Shown one piece after another: positions 45,325 to 54,668 of a DNA stretch of 64,000 bases. Origin of the DNA: JAQUGA01 sp038210985 (GTDB lineage: Bacteria; Bacteroidota; Bacteroidia; Bacteroidales; WCHB1-69); the NCBI GenBank assembly GCA_038210985.1, contig JBBQWB010000004.1, positions 11,357 to 75,356 on the forward strand, read 5' to 3'. Every line of letters begins with the position of its first letter. Positions within the stretch are counted from its first letter, which is position 1. The notes beneath the pieces were generated by a model, which was not told where the DNA came from, did no database searches, and worked only from the letters and a program-made list of their open reading frames with translations. The position numbers were made by a program, and so were the translations under genes.

Positions 45325-46716
45325 ATGCAATACGATTTAATAGTTTTAGGAAGCGGACCTGGCGGATATGTTGCTGCTATCAGAGCATCGCAATTAGGAA
45401 TGAACGTGGCTTGTATAGAGCGTTCGGAACCAGGTGGAATTTGTTTAAATTGGGGTTGTATACCCACAAAAGCGTTGTTAAAAAGCGCTCAAGTTTATAA
45501 ATATATTAAGCATGCCGAAGAATATGGAGTTGCTGTTAATGGCGAAGCCAGTGCAAACATGACTGCCATGGTTGCTCGTAGCAGAGGTGTTGCCGAACAA
45601 ATGAGCAAAGGAATACAGTTTTTACTAAAAAAACACAATGTAACTTTAATTCAAGGTTCTGGAGAAATTAAACCAGGTAAAAAAGTGGATGTTTTAGATT
45701 TAGAAGGAAAAACAACAGAATATTCGGCAAATAACATCATCATTGCCACTGGAGCCCGCTCTCGTGAATTGCCAAATTTACCTCAAGATGGAATAAAAAT
45801 AATTGGATATCGCAAAGCCCTTACACTCGAAAAACAACCCGAATCGATGGTTGTAGTTGGCTCGGGTGCAATAGGTTCGGAGTTTGCATACTTTTATAAC
45901 ACGATTGGAACAAAAGTTACGCTTATCGAATTTTTACCTAGCATTGTTCCCAACGAAGACGAAGATGTGTCAAAACAACTCGAACGATCGTTTAAAAAAC
46001 AAGGAATGAAAGTACTCACTTCTGCTTCGGTAGAATCGGTAGATACTAGTGGCGAAAAATGTAAAGTGTTGGTAAAAACAAAAAAAGGCGAAGAAGTTAT
46101 CGAAGCCGACATCGTTTTATCTGCGGTTGGAATTGTAAGTAATATCGAAAATATCGGACTAGAAAAAACTGGAATAAGCATAAATAAAGGTAAAATTGAA
46201 GCAGATAAATACTATCAAACAAACATCGAAGGCTATTATGCCATTGGCGATGTGGTTGCTGGTCCAGCATTGGCACATGTTGCTTCGCACGAAGCAATTA
46301 TTTGTGTAGAAAACATTGCAGGTCACAGCGTTAATCCTTTAGATTACAGCAATATCCCTGGATGTACTTATACATCACCCGAAATTGCATCGGTAGGAAT
46401 GACCGAAAAACAAGCAATTGATGCTGGATATGAAATTAAAGTTGGAAAATTTCCTTTTACAGCATCGGGAAAAGCTACAGCAACAGGAAACAAAGACGGT
46501 TTTGTGAAAGTTATTTTTGATGCAAAATACGGTGAATGGTTAGGTTGTCATATGATTGGTGACAATGTTACCGAAATGATTTCTGAAGCCGTTGTTGCCC
46601 GCAAACTCGAAACTACTGGAAAAGAAATCATCGAAGCCGTACATCCTCATCCAACCATGTCCGAAGCCTTAATGGAAGCGGTTGCAGTAGCTTATGGCGA
46701 ATGTGTGCACTTATAA
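45325..46716 (+). CDS. lpdA: Dihydrolipoyl dehydrogenase
   Basis: The 463-residue flavoprotein is the E3 of 2-oxoacid dehydrogenase complexes or the glycine cleavage system. It reoxidises dihydrolipoamide using NAD+. The FAD-binding GSGPGGYVAAIR is at residues 9-20, the redox pair C40/C45 is in GGICLNWGCIPTKA, and the active His is in HPHPTMSEA near the C-terminus. The partner E1/E2 genes are not in the window. It appears to be a single-gene unit; a weak hairpin at 46734-46770 follows. Confidence 0.96.
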   Translation: MQYDLIVLGSGPGGYVAAIRASQLGMNVACIERSEPGGICLNWGCIPTKALLKSAQVYKYIKHAEEYGVAVNGEASANMTAMVARSRGVAEQMSKGIQFLLKKHNVTLIQGSGEIKPGKKVDVLDLEGKTTEYSANNIIIATGARSRELPNLPQDGIKIIGYRKALTLEKQPESMVVVGSGAIGSEFAYFYNTIGTKVTLIEFLPSIVPNEDEDVSKQLERSFKKQGMKVLTSASVESVDTSGEKCKVLVKTKKGEEVIEADIVLSAVGIVSNIENIGLEKTGISINKGKIEADKYYQTNIEGYYAIGDVVAGPALAHVASHEAIICVENIAGHSVNPLDYSNIPGCTYTSPEIASVGMTEKQAIDAGYEIKVGKFPFTASGKATATGNKDGFVKVIFDAKYGEWLGCHMIGDNVTEMISEAVVARKLETTGKEIIEAVHPHPTMSEALMEAVAVAYGECVHL

Positions 46717-46733
46717 TTAAACAGATCTTTTAT

Positions 46734-46770
46734 AAACACTGAATGTTTTTGTAAACTTTCGGTGTTTATA
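46734..46770. other. Hairpin after lpdA
   Basis: TAAACACTGAA (46734 onward) pairs with TTCGGTGTTTA with one G-T pair around a 13-14 nt loop. There is no following T-run, so a terminator role is doubtful. Confidence 0.4.
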
Positions 46771-46802
46771 GGGATTGTAAAATAAATTTAATAGATACTG
46801 TT

Positions 46803-47408
46803 ATGAAATTTAAAGCAATTCTGGTTTTTATTTGTTTTTTACCTGCGACTATGGTTTTTTCTCAAGGATTTAAAGGCGGCTTTTTGCTTGGTCCAACGGT
46901 AACGCAGGTTACTGGAGATAAATTAGCGGGTTATGATAAATTAGGAGTTATGGGTGGTGTTTTTACCGAATTTCCATTTACCGACAGAACAACCGGAAGA
47001 CTTGAAATGTATTACATTCAAAAAGGCTCGCGGCACATACCTAGTGATGCAGACTATAACAAATACGTATTGTCGCTTCAGTATGTGGAAGTACCTGTGC
47101 TTTTTCAATATCGTTTTTATAAAAAATGGTCATTTCAGGCAGGTTTATCGTTTGCTTATTTAATTTCATCCAAAGAAAGGGATCAAAATGGAGTACTAAG
47201 TACTATTGGAAGAATTCCGTTTAAAAAATTCGACATTTCTGCTCTTGGTGGATTTACATATACTATTAATGACAAATGGATGGTTGGTGGAAGATATTCA
47301 TACTCGATTCTCTTTATCCGTGAAAGACCAGATTTTGAAAACATTAGTTATCATAACCGACGTCAATTTAATGATGTAGTACAAATTTCAATGTATTATA
47401 CTTTCTAA
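46803..47408 (+). CDS. Outer-membrane beta-barrel protein, PorT-like
   Basis: A 201-residue protein with a signal peptide (ending FSQ, about residue 20) and eight predicted amphipathic strands, ending in an aromatic residue (SMYYTF), as outer-membrane barrels do. The middle (YIQKGSRHIP, LQYVEVPVLFQYRFY) resembles PorT-type and other small Bacteroidota barrel proteins. PorT of P. gingivalis belongs to T9SS, but this family is large and this gene is not near T9SS genes, so I make no such claim. It follows lpdA by 86 nt. Confidence 0.75.
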   Translation: MKFKAILVFICFLPATMVFSQGFKGGFLLGPTVTQVTGDKLAGYDKLGVMGGVFTEFPFTDRTTGRLEMYYIQKGSRHIPSDADYNKYVLSLQYVEVPVLFQYRFYKKWSFQAGLSFAYLISSKERDQNGVLSTIGRIPFKKFDISALGGFTYTINDKWMVGGRYSYSILFIRERPDFENISYHNRRQFNDVVQISMYYTF

Positions 47409-47650
47409 TTTTAATTTACCCTATTGAAAAATATAAGGATTTCAAATACGATTTTCCTCTGCGATTATAAAACACATAGGTACATAAGAAACACAGGCAC
47501 AATAGGTTAGATGCTTAAGCTACACAACGTTTCTCCGACCACTGGCGGGTGCATGACAAGCGGAAATAAAAAACGTTGTTTCGCTGCTGCGAAATGTGTA
47601 ATAATTTTTAAAAAGAAAAAATTCATTTCTCACACAATCTAAAATTATAT
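47409..47650. other. Gap between the PorT-like gene and ubiX
   Basis: About 240 nt without a gene. It contains a partly self-complementary region (CACAACGTTTCTCCG at 47524 with AAACGTTGTTTCGCTG at 47570 onward) that may be another degenerate repeat. Nothing else is evident. Confidence 0.35.
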
Positions 47651-47658
47651 TAAATTTG
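47651..47658 (+). promoter_or_regulatory. -7 promoter box for ubiX
   Basis: TAAATTTG matches TAnnTTTG and lies 24 nt before the ATG. Confidence 0.55.
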
Positions 47659-47681
47659 AAAATCCAAATAAAATAAAACCC

Positions 47682-48239
47682 ATGAAAGTAATTATTGGAA
47701 TTACCGGAGCTAGCGGATCCATTTATGCCGAACGTTTAATCAAAAAAATAAAATCTATTCCCGAAACAGATATAGCCGTCGTAATGACCAAAGATGCAAA
47801 ATCAGTTTGGGAATATGAGCTGGAAAGCGATTCATATAATAAACTTAATGTAAAACAATTTGATAACGACGATTTTTTTTCTCCAATTGCATCTGGTTCG
47901 GCTAATTACGATGTAATGATTGTTTGTCCATGCTCGATGGGAACACTTGCAAAAATATCTAATGGCATTGCCGATAATTTATTGGTTCGGGCAGCCGATG
48001 TAATTTTAAAAGAGCGCAAAAAACTTGTTTTAGTGGTTCGCGAAACACCATATAATTTGATTCATATCGAGAATATGAAAAAAGCAACTTTAGCTGGAGC
48101 AATAATTTTACCAGCATCTCCTTCTTTTTATTCTAAACCAAAAAATATGGATAATTTAGTGGATACAGTTGTGGATAGAGTGTTGAAAATAGCAAACTTT
48201 AACATTTTGGCTTTTGAATGGGGCAAAAAAACTGAATAA
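47682..48239 (+). CDS. ubiX: Flavin prenyltransferase
   Basis: This 185-residue enzyme attaches a dimethylallyl unit to FMN to make the prenylated flavin used by UbiD-type decarboxylases. The start (IGITGASGSIYAERL), the CPCSMGTLAKISNGIADNLLVRAADV block and the VVRETPYNLIHIENM segment are characteristic. No UbiD-type decarboxylase lies nearby. Length is normal. It has its own promoter. Confidence 0.93.
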   Translation: MKVIIGITGASGSIYAERLIKKIKSIPETDIAVVMTKDAKSVWEYELESDSYNKLNVKQFDNDDFFSPIASGSANYDVMIVCPCSMGTLAKISNGIADNLLVRAADVILKERKKLVLVVRETPYNLIHIENMKKATLAGAIILPASPSFYSKPKNMDNLVDTVVDRVLKIANFNILAFEWGKKTE

Positions 48240-48388
48240 CAGCGATTTATGTATTCAAGATTGGGCGAGTTTTTGCATTTTTTTTGAAAATTATTTCATA
48301 AATTAATGATAATTAAGTGTCTATCTATTGCCTTTTTGGAAAAAAATGATTTTCTTTGCATAGGAGCAAATCAAAACAAGGAATAACA

Positions 48389-50005
48389 ATGAAACATTTT
48401 TATCTCTTTTCGGTGTTTTTAGTAGCATTCAATTTTACTCTTTTTTCTCAAGTTTCAACTATCCCCGACTCTTCAACAAACTCAAATTTAAAAACATCCT
48501 CAGAAATTTTACCAATAGATTCTATCGACTATTATCTATTGGTAGCTGACGAATTGGATAGTTTATTAAACTTTTGGTTTAAATCAAATTCTTCGAAAAT
48601 AATAAACTTTCATCCAGCGAAACCAGTAACAGCGTATGCCGACTCATTGATGGATTCGATTTACACTTACCGATTATCGAAAATTCCTTCGCTTATTCCA
48701 ATGACCTATAACAGTGTTGTTAAGCAGTACATAGAAATGTATGCAGTAAAAAAGAAGAATTTTTCGGGCAGAATTTTGGGTTTAACAAAAATCTATTATC
48801 CTTTATTTGAAGAAGTTTTAGATCGTTACAACATGCCTTTAGAATTAAAAAACTTGGCTATTGTTGAATCAGCACTTAATCCTAGTGCTACTTCACGTGT
48901 TGGAGCATCGGGTTTATGGCAATTTATGTATTCTACTGGCAGAATGTATGGCTTAGAAGTGAATACTTTTATCGACGACCGCCGCGACCCAGTAAAATCT
49001 ACAGTGGCGGCAGCTCTTCATCTTCGCGACTTATACAATATTTATCAAGATTGGTCATTGGCATTAGCCGCCTACAATTGCGGGCCAGGAAACGTAAATA
49101 AAGCAATTCGCCGTTCGGGAGGAAAAACAAATTTTTGGGAAATTTATGCTTTTTTACCAAAAGAAACCAGAGGTTATATTCCAGCTTTTATTGCTGCAAC
49201 ATACACCATGACATATTATAACGAACACGGAATTATTCCTATTGAACCTGAATTTCCAACTATAACCGACACTGTTATGGTGAACAAAGAACTTCATTTA
49301 CAACAAGTTTCAGCTGTTTTAAAAATTCCTATTGAGTTATTAGAAAAACTTAATCCTCAATACAAAAGAAACATTATTCCAGCCATTAATTCATCGCTTC
49401 CTCTGGTTCTACCATATCATTTTTCGCTTGCTTTTGAAGAATTTCGCGATAGCATTCATGCCTATAACTACGACACATACCTAGCTTCTTTTAAAATCAT
49501 AAACTACGATCCTAACGCAATCGAGAACAATACAAAGTCGGGAGATAAAAAGTATCATATTGTAAAACAAGGCGAATCGCTTGCTTCTCTTTCAAAAAAA
49601 TACGGTTTATCGGCAAGTGAGATTAAGTATATGAATAAACTAAAAAGTGGGACTATTCACAAAGGTCAAAAACTTATTGTAGGCTATTATCCTATAAAAA
49701 CAACTAAAGATAATGTTCCTCAAAACTCATTAAAAGTCGATTCACAGCTTGTTAAAATTAACAATCCCATTGTTTTAGATTCTGCTTTGGCAAATAAAAT
49801 AAAAACAAACGTATCCAACGAATCACCAAAGCAAATTCATAAAAAGCCAACCACATATAAAGTGAATTATGGCGATACCCTTTATAGCATTGCACGTAAA
49901 TATCCAGGAATAACTCACCAAGATATTGTGGATTATAACAAACTAGGAGATAATCCTCAAATTAAAGCGGGACAAGTGTTAAAAATTCCACCTGTTGCAA
50001 ACTGA
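48389..50005 (+). CDS. Lytic transglycosylase with two LysM domains (MltD-like)
   Basis: The 538-residue protein has a signal peptide (ending LFSQ, about residue 21), an SLT transglycosylase domain (about 140-290) and two LysM peptidoglycan-binding modules (about 392-436 and 490-535). The catalytic Glu is E160 in AIVESALNPSATSRVGASGLWQFM-like text. It should cut glycan strands in the periplasm. An in-frame TTG at 48356 lies in a promoter-like TTTCTTTG, so the ATG at 48389, with AAGGAA upstream, is the start. MltD proteins have the same layout. Confidence 0.93.
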   Translation: MKHFYLFSVFLVAFNFTLFSQVSTIPDSSTNSNLKTSSEILPIDSIDYYLLVADELDSLLNFWFKSNSSKIINFHPAKPVTAYADSLMDSIYTYRLSKIPSLIPMTYNSVVKQYIEMYAVKKKNFSGRILGLTKIYYPLFEEVLDRYNMPLELKNLAIVESALNPSATSRVGASGLWQFMYSTGRMYGLEVNTFIDDRRDPVKSTVAAALHLRDLYNIYQDWSLALAAYNCGPGNVNKAIRRSGGKTNFWEIYAFLPKETRGYIPAFIAATYTMTYYNEHGIIPIEPEFPTITDTVMVNKELHLQQVSAVLKIPIELLEKLNPQYKRNIIPAINSSLPLVLPYHFSLAFEEFRDSIHAYNYDTYLASFKIINYDPNAIENNTKSGDKKYHIVKQGESLASLSKKYGLSASEIKYMNKLKSGTIHKGQKLIVGYYPIKTTKDNVPQNSLKVDSQLVKINNPIVLDSALANKIKTNVSNESPKQIHKKPTTYKVNYGDTLYSIARKYPGITHQDIVDYNKLGDNPQIKAGQVLKIPPVAN

Positions 50006-50007
50006 TT

Positions 50008-50592
50008 TTATTTCAAATAAAACATCATATCGTCAATATGTTTTGCCACCACTTCAGGAAGCAAATATTGGATGCTTTTTTTATCTTTTATTAATTTTCT
50101 AATTTGCGATGCCGAAATATCCATCAGTGGAGCGTCTAAAAAATGCATCTTTGGATTTGAAATCCATTCCGAAACATCTGTATTGGGGCGAGGATAAACA
50201 TAAATACTGTAATTTTCAAGTATCACTTCATAGTTTTTCCACTTTCTAATGCTTTGCAAATTATCACTTCCCATAATTAAACAAAACTCATATTCGGTAT
50301 ATTCTTCGGAAAGATAAGCCATTGTTTTTACAGTAAAAGAAGGAACTGGAAGTTTAAATTCCACATCCGAAGATTTAAAATTTGGATTGCTTTCAGTGGC
50401 AAGTTTTACCATATACAATCGGTGGTGTTCATCAAGTAGCGATTCTTTCTTTTTTAGCGGATTACAAGGGCTCACAACAAACCAAATTCTATCCAAATTG
50501 GTGAAATTAATTATATGATTGGCAATAATTAAATGTCCAATATGAATTGGATTAAAGGAGCCAAAATAAAGTCCTATTTTACGCTTTTTCAT
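50008..50592 (-). CDS. nadD: Nicotinate-nucleotide adenylyltransferase
   Basis: The 194-residue nucleotidyltransferase makes deamido-NAD+ from nicotinate mononucleotide and ATP. The HxGH motif is at residues 17-20 in GSFNPIHIGHL, and the C-terminal ISASQIRKL block fits NadD. Its first codons overlap the end of gmk by 14 nt, so both are translated from one mRNA. In many Bacteroidota these two follow yicC in the same direction; here yicC is nearby but inverted. Confidence 0.95.
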   Translation of the reverse strand: MKKRKIGLYFGSFNPIHIGHLIIANHIINFTNLDRIWFVVSPCNPLKKKESLLDEHHRLYMVKLATESNPNFKSSDVEFKLPVPSFTVKTMAYLSEEYTEYEFCLIMGSDNLQSIRKWKNYEVILENYSIYVYPRPNTDVSEWISNPKMHFLDAPLMDISASQIRKLIKDKKSIQYLLPEVVAKHIDDMMFYLK

Positions 50593-51154
50593 CGTTCAGA
50601 AATTCTAAAATATAATTGCTCACCTCTTCAATTGCATTTTCCAAATCGTCATTAACCACAACTTTATCAAACTTCAACATAAAATCCATCTCATGATTTG
50701 CTTTATCCACTCGTTTACGGATAGACTCCTCGGTTTCGGTTCCACGTCCCCGCAATCTTTTTTCAAGTTCATCAATTCCAGGTGGTTTAATAAATACCGA
50801 AAGACTTTGTTCGTTAAATTTATTTTTTAAATTCACGCCTCCCTGAACATCCACATCAAATAGAACATGCTTTTCGTTTTGCCAAATTCGATTAATTTCG
50901 GACTTTAAAGTGCCATAAAAATTACCAGCATATACCTCTTCCCATTCTATAAATTCGTTGTTTTCAATCTTTTGTTTAAAATCTTGCACACTTAAAAAGT
51001 AGTAATCTTTTCCATTTATTTCATTTTCACGTTTGGAGCGACTACATGCCGAAATAGAAAATTCAAGAGGTAAACCTCTCTCTAACATACGCTTTACGAT
51101 AGTTGTTTTGCCTGCTCCCGAAGGTGCCGATACAATTATTAGCTTACCATCCAT
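50579..51154 (-). CDS. gmk: Guanylate kinase
   Basis: The 191-residue enzyme phosphorylates GMP to GDP. It has the P-loop SAPSGAGKTT (residues 9-18), the GMP-binding SRSKRENEINGKDYYF segment and the DVDVQGGVNLKN block. It overlaps nadD by 14 nt. Length and motifs are standard. An RNA- or nucleotide-pool role with yicC is a known genomic association, though yicC is separated here by a DUF2079 gene. Confidence 0.97.
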   Translation of the reverse strand: MDGKLIIVSAPSGAGKTTIVKRMLERGLPLEFSISACSRSKRENEINGKDYYFLSVQDFKQKIENNEFIEWEEVYAGNFYGTLKSEINRIWQNEKHVLFDVDVQGGVNLKNKFNEQSLSVFIKPPGIDELEKRLRGRGTETEESIRKRVDKANHEMDFMLKFDKVVVNDDLENAIEEVSNYILEFLNDEKA

Positions 51155-51247
51155 ATATTTTATCTGATAATTTTATTTGCTAAATTAATAAAAATTGACC
51201 CTTAAAATTATACTTTCCGAAAAACAAAAGTTGAAAACATAAAACTA

Positions 51248-52699
51248 TCACCTTTTCACCCTCTGTAAAACCTTAACTTTTTCACTTTTAAAATAATATA
51301 CCCAATTACTATCGTTTTCTAAATTATTGGTTAGTATCAAAAAATCCTCTTTTTCCATAGGGTAGGTCTCTTCCTCGGAAGAATAAACAATAAATTCGGC
51401 ATCTTTTATCATTGGAAACTGATAAATTTTATTTCGTAAAGAAAGATGCGGTAAAAATGGCGATTGTGTCGAAACTATCGCATCTGAAGGTATAGATTCC
51501 AAAACTTCGTGAATTTGTTTTACATCATACGATCTTTGATAATGTGAGCTTTGATAAATCCTTATCCTGGATTTAAAATTGTGCATAACCGTATTATCCA
51601 TCAAGCGAATACTACAAGCAAATGTGGTAAGTAGCACAATAGCAATTGTTGGTTTTATCCATTTTTTGTGTTTAAATTCGCTTATTACCGAAAAAACTCC
51701 TATTGCTAAAATGGGCAAAAACTCAATGCTATATTGACCGTAAACGCCCCACATAATATAATTATCGTGAAATAATTTTTGAAAATAAACCGGAATAAGC
51801 ATTATCAAATATTGGGGTTTTCGAAAAAGCAAGGGTAAGCCAGACAGTAAAACCAAAACATGTAATTCGAGTTTTACATAATCCCCATTGTTATGATTTG
51901 TATGGTTTATAAACAGCATTTTAAATGCGTCAATTGGATGTTTAAACAAGTTTAAAAACGCATCCAACATTCCATTTCCAAGGTGCGAATAATTGAAATG
52001 AGGATACGAGCCACTATTTGACAAAGCAGGCATTACAACCGAAGTGATAACTACAAAGTAAGCCAAACAGAAAGCCAAACAAATAGATAAAAATTTAATT
52101 AAGCGAATGTCTTTTCGGTATTCAACAATAAGTCCGATGCAAATAAAAGCCATCCAAAGCGAAATGTTTTCTTTTGAAATTACAAGAAAAAGCAACATTA
52201 AACTAGATGCCAAAAAGCTCTGTTTTTTAATAAAATAGAAAAACCATGGCACAAGGGTTGCTGCAACAACATTGCTATGATAATCGAACGAAACAGCTGC
52301 AAAAACGCCAAAAAACAGATAGTAAAACAAAACAGCTGGAATGGCTATATTCGTTTCTGGTTTTAATAATTTAAAAAAACGATACACTCCATACGCTCCC
52401 AAAAGAATAAAAAACAGCTGAACAATCAACAAGGTGTATGAGCCAAACAAAAAAGATAAAGGCGAAAACAAGAGGAGATACAAGTCAAAATGGTCGGCTA
52501 AAAGATTTTCTGCAGTTTCTTTAAAAACCAAACTGTCGTTGAATTGAAAATTCCGATAATCGAAAAGAGCATTTGTGTATGCTCCCAAATCTAGGGCGTA
52601 GGTTCTAAAAAGGTAGTGATTGACGATTGAAATTAGTGCATAAATGACACCAAAAAAGACAGTAATTATCCAAAAAGTTTTGTCTTTTTTTATGGTCAT
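51248..52699 (-). CDS. DUF2079 multi-spanning membrane protein
   Basis: The 483-residue protein has about ten hydrophobic segments (about residues 12-30, 75-110, 125-215, 300-390) and the family-type text YALDLGAYTNAL, LLADHFDLYLLLFSPL and SKENISLWMAFICIG. DUF2079 proteins resemble integral-membrane glycosyltransferases that use lipid-linked sugars, with Asp/Glu after the first helix (here D at about 37 and 69). Donor and acceptor are unknown. It lies between gmk and yicC and is divergent from yicC, so it may be a later insertion. Its promoter is clear. Confidence 0.85.
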   Translation of the reverse strand: MTIKKDKTFWIITVFFGVIYALISIVNHYLFRTYALDLGAYTNALFDYRNFQFNDSLVFKETAENLLADHFDLYLLLFSPLSFLFGSYTLLIVQLFFILLGAYGVYRFFKLLKPETNIAIPAVLFYYLFFGVFAAVSFDYHSNVVAATLVPWFFYFIKKQSFLASSLMLLFLVISKENISLWMAFICIGLIVEYRKDIRLIKFLSICLAFCLAYFVVITSVVMPALSNSGSYPHFNYSHLGNGMLDAFLNLFKHPIDAFKMLFINHTNHNNGDYVKLELHVLVLLSGLPLLFRKPQYLIMLIPVYFQKLFHDNYIMWGVYGQYSIEFLPILAIGVFSVISEFKHKKWIKPTIAIVLLTTFACSIRLMDNTVMHNFKSRIRIYQSSHYQRSYDVKQIHEVLESIPSDAIVSTQSPFLPHLSLRNKIYQFPMIKDAEFIVYSSEEETYPMEKEDFLILTNNLENDSNWVYYFKSEKVKVLQRVKR

Positions 52700-52719
52700 T
52701 TTATTTTATTAATTATGCA

Positions 52720-52749
52720 CAAAGATATTAAGAAAGTTTTTAAAACAAA
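52720..52749 (-). promoter_or_regulatory. Promoter for the DUF2079 gene
   Basis: On the minus strand TATCTTTG (52727-52720) and TTTG (52749-52746) are separated by 18 nt, a good -7/-33 pair. The -7 box ends 20 nt before the ATG. Confidence 0.65.
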
Positions 52750-52787
52750 CTGTTTCAAAAAAACTGTGCTTATCTCCACTTTTTAAG

Positions 52788-52795
52788 TAGTTTTG
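52788..52795 (+). promoter_or_regulatory. -7 promoter box for yicC
   Basis: TAGTTTTG matches TAnnTTTG. It overlaps an in-frame TTG at 52793, which therefore is not the start; the ATG at 52811 lies 15 nt further on. Confidence 0.55.
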
Positions 52796-52810
52796 CAAAA
52801 AAAAATCTTT

Positions 52811-53683
52811 ATGATTAAGTCAATGACGGGTTTTGGTCGCGAATCATATTCGTGCCAAAACAAAATTGTCAACATCGAAATACGCACTTTAAACAGCAAA
52901 TATCTTGATTTGAATTTAAAACTTCCAAATTTTATTCGTGAACGAGAAACGGAAATTCGCAATATTATTTCGGCTGAGTTAGAAAGAGGAAAAATAGAAG
53001 TTTCTGTTTCTTTGGAAGGTGGACAATCATCGAATGTTGTGATTAATCAAACCGTTTTTGAATCTTATTTTAAGGAACTAAAGTTGATGTCGGAAAAAAT
53101 GGACAACCCATTTCAAACCGATATTTTTAGCATAGTAATGCGTTTTCCTGACATTTACAATAAAGAACAAGAAAATATCGACGACTCTGAATGGAAAATG
53201 TTTGAACAACATCTGTTAATTGCTTGCAATAAAGTGAACGAATTTCGTTTATCCGAAGGCAAAATTTTAAAAGAAAAAATGGAAGAAAACATTGCTAAAA
53301 TTCGCACTTTACTCGATGCTATTTCTCCTTTTGAAGAAAGCAGGGTGGCATCTATTCGCGAACGAATTTTAAAACATATCGACCATTTTTTAACCGATAG
53401 TCAGGCAGATAAAAATCGTTTTGAGCAAGAAATCATATATTATCTTGAAAAACTCGACATTACCGAAGAAAAAGTGAGATTACTGAAACACCTCAACTTT
53501 TTTAACGATAGCCTAGACGAGCCAAAATCGAATGGGAAAAAACTTGGGTTTGTTGCACAGGAAATAGGCAGAGAAGTAAACACTTTAGGCTCTAAAGCCA
53601 ACCACTTCGAAATTCAGCAAATGGTAGTTAATATGAAAGACGAATTGGAGCAAATTAAAGAACAATTAGGTAATATTTTATAA
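52811..53683 (+). CDS. yicC: YicC/YloC family endoribonuclease
   Basis: The protein is 290 residues long from ATG 52811. It starts MIKSMTGFGRESYSCQNK, has the VEIRTLNSKYLDLN-like N-terminal region, and ends with GKKLGFVAQEIGREVNTLGSKAN and the C-terminal VNMKDELEQIKEQLGNIL. YicC-family proteins are reported to cut RNA, but the precise role is not settled. It is followed by manA after 7 nt, so they are co-transcribed. In related genomes it commonly precedes gmk and nadD, which here are on the opposite strand. Confidence 0.93.
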   Translation: MIKSMTGFGRESYSCQNKIVNIEIRTLNSKYLDLNLKLPNFIRERETEIRNIISAELERGKIEVSVSLEGGQSSNVVINQTVFESYFKELKLMSEKMDNPFQTDIFSIVMRFPDIYNKEQENIDDSEWKMFEQHLLIACNKVNEFRLSEGKILKEKMEENIAKIRTLLDAISPFEESRVASIRERILKHIDHFLTDSQADKNRFEQEIIYYLEKLDITEEKVRLLKHLNFFNDSLDEPKSNGKKLGFVAQEIGREVNTLGSKANHFEIQQMVVNMKDELEQIKEQLGNIL

Positions 53684-53690
53684 CTCGAAC

Positions 53691-54668
53691 ATGGAACTTT
53701 ATCCTTTAAAATTTAAACCCATCTATTTTGATAAAATATGGGGAGGCACTCGATTAAAAGATTTTTTTCAACGGTCAGATATTAAATCGACCAACTGTGG
53801 CGAATCGTGGGAAATATCCGGTGTTGAAAATCACGAAAGTGTTGTAAAAAATGGATTTTTAGAAGGAAATTCGCTCAACGATTTGATTGAAATCTATATG
53901 GATGAATTGCTTGGAGAACATGTTTATGAGCAATTTGGAAATCAATTTCCTTTATTGCTTAAATTTATTGATGCCAACGATGATTTATCTGTTCAAGTTC
54001 ATCCCAATGATGATTTGGCGTTTGAACGCCATAAAAGCTATGGTAAAACCGAGTTGTGGCACATTATAAATGCTGAAAAAAACGCCTCTATCATCAATGG
54101 ATTTAATAAAGACCTAACAAAGGAAGAATATCTTACTCAACTTAATCAAAAGAAGATTACCGATATATTAAAAACCGTTCCTGTTGAAACTGGCGACTCC
54201 ATTTTTATTCCGGCAGGTAGAGTTCATGCAATTGGAAAAGGAATATTATTAGCCGAAATTCAGCAAACATCCGATATTACTTACCGAATTTACGACTGGG
54301 ACCGAGTGGACGACAAAGGTAAGCCTCGCGAATTACATACCGAACAAGCACTGGATGCAATTGATTTTTCGGCACCAAAAGAAACAAAAATTAAACATAA
54401 AACAGAGCTTAACAAAACTTCAAATATTGCAAATTGCCCATATTTTTCGTGCAATATTTTGCAATTTGACAAAACACTAGAAAAAGTTTATGTTGGCATC
54501 GATTCATTTGTTATTTATATGGTTGTGGATGGAGCTTTTGCTTTGCATTACGAAGAACAATCCGAAATATTAAGAAGTGGCGATACAATTCTTATCCCTG
54601 CTTCGATTGAAGAAATTACTCTTGAACCTATTATTCCCTCTAAAGTATTGGAAATATATATTCCTTAA
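53691..54668 (+). CDS. manA: Class I mannose-6-phosphate isomerase
   Basis: The 325-residue zinc enzyme interconverts fructose-6-phosphate and mannose-6-phosphate, feeding mannose into surface polysaccharide or central metabolism. The beginning (YPLKFKPIYFDKIWGGTRL) and the SVQVHPNDDLA block (with metal-binding His) are typical, as is PAGRVHAIGKGILLAEIQQTSD. The length is that of the short Bacteroidota/Firmicutes form. Its stop overlaps the queA start (TAATG), so translation is coupled. Confidence 0.94.
   Translation: MELYPLKFKPIYFDKIWGGTRLKDFFQRSDIKSTNCGESWEISGVENHESVVKNGFLEGNSLNDLIEIYMDELLGEHVYEQFGNQFPLLLKFIDANDDLSVQVHPNDDLAFERHKSYGKTELWHIINAEKNASIINGFNKDLTKEEYLTQLNQKKITDILKTVPVETGDSIFIPAGRVHAIGKGILLAEIQQTSDITYRIYDWDRVDDKGKPRELHTEQALDAIDFSAPKETKIKHKTELNKTSNIANCPYFSCNILQFDKTLEKVYVGIDSFVIYMVVDGAFALHYEEQSEILRSGDTILIPASIEEITLEPIIPSKVLEIYIP

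Noticed and set aside
46734..46770. Rho-independent terminator for lpdA
   Set aside because: The stem is adequate but no T-run follows, so I list it only as a hairpin.
47521..47600. Possible palindromic repeat after the PorT-like gene (CACAACGTTTC and AAACGTTGTTTCG)
   Set aside because: The arms are interrupted and the region is short; I could not connect it with the other repeat families.
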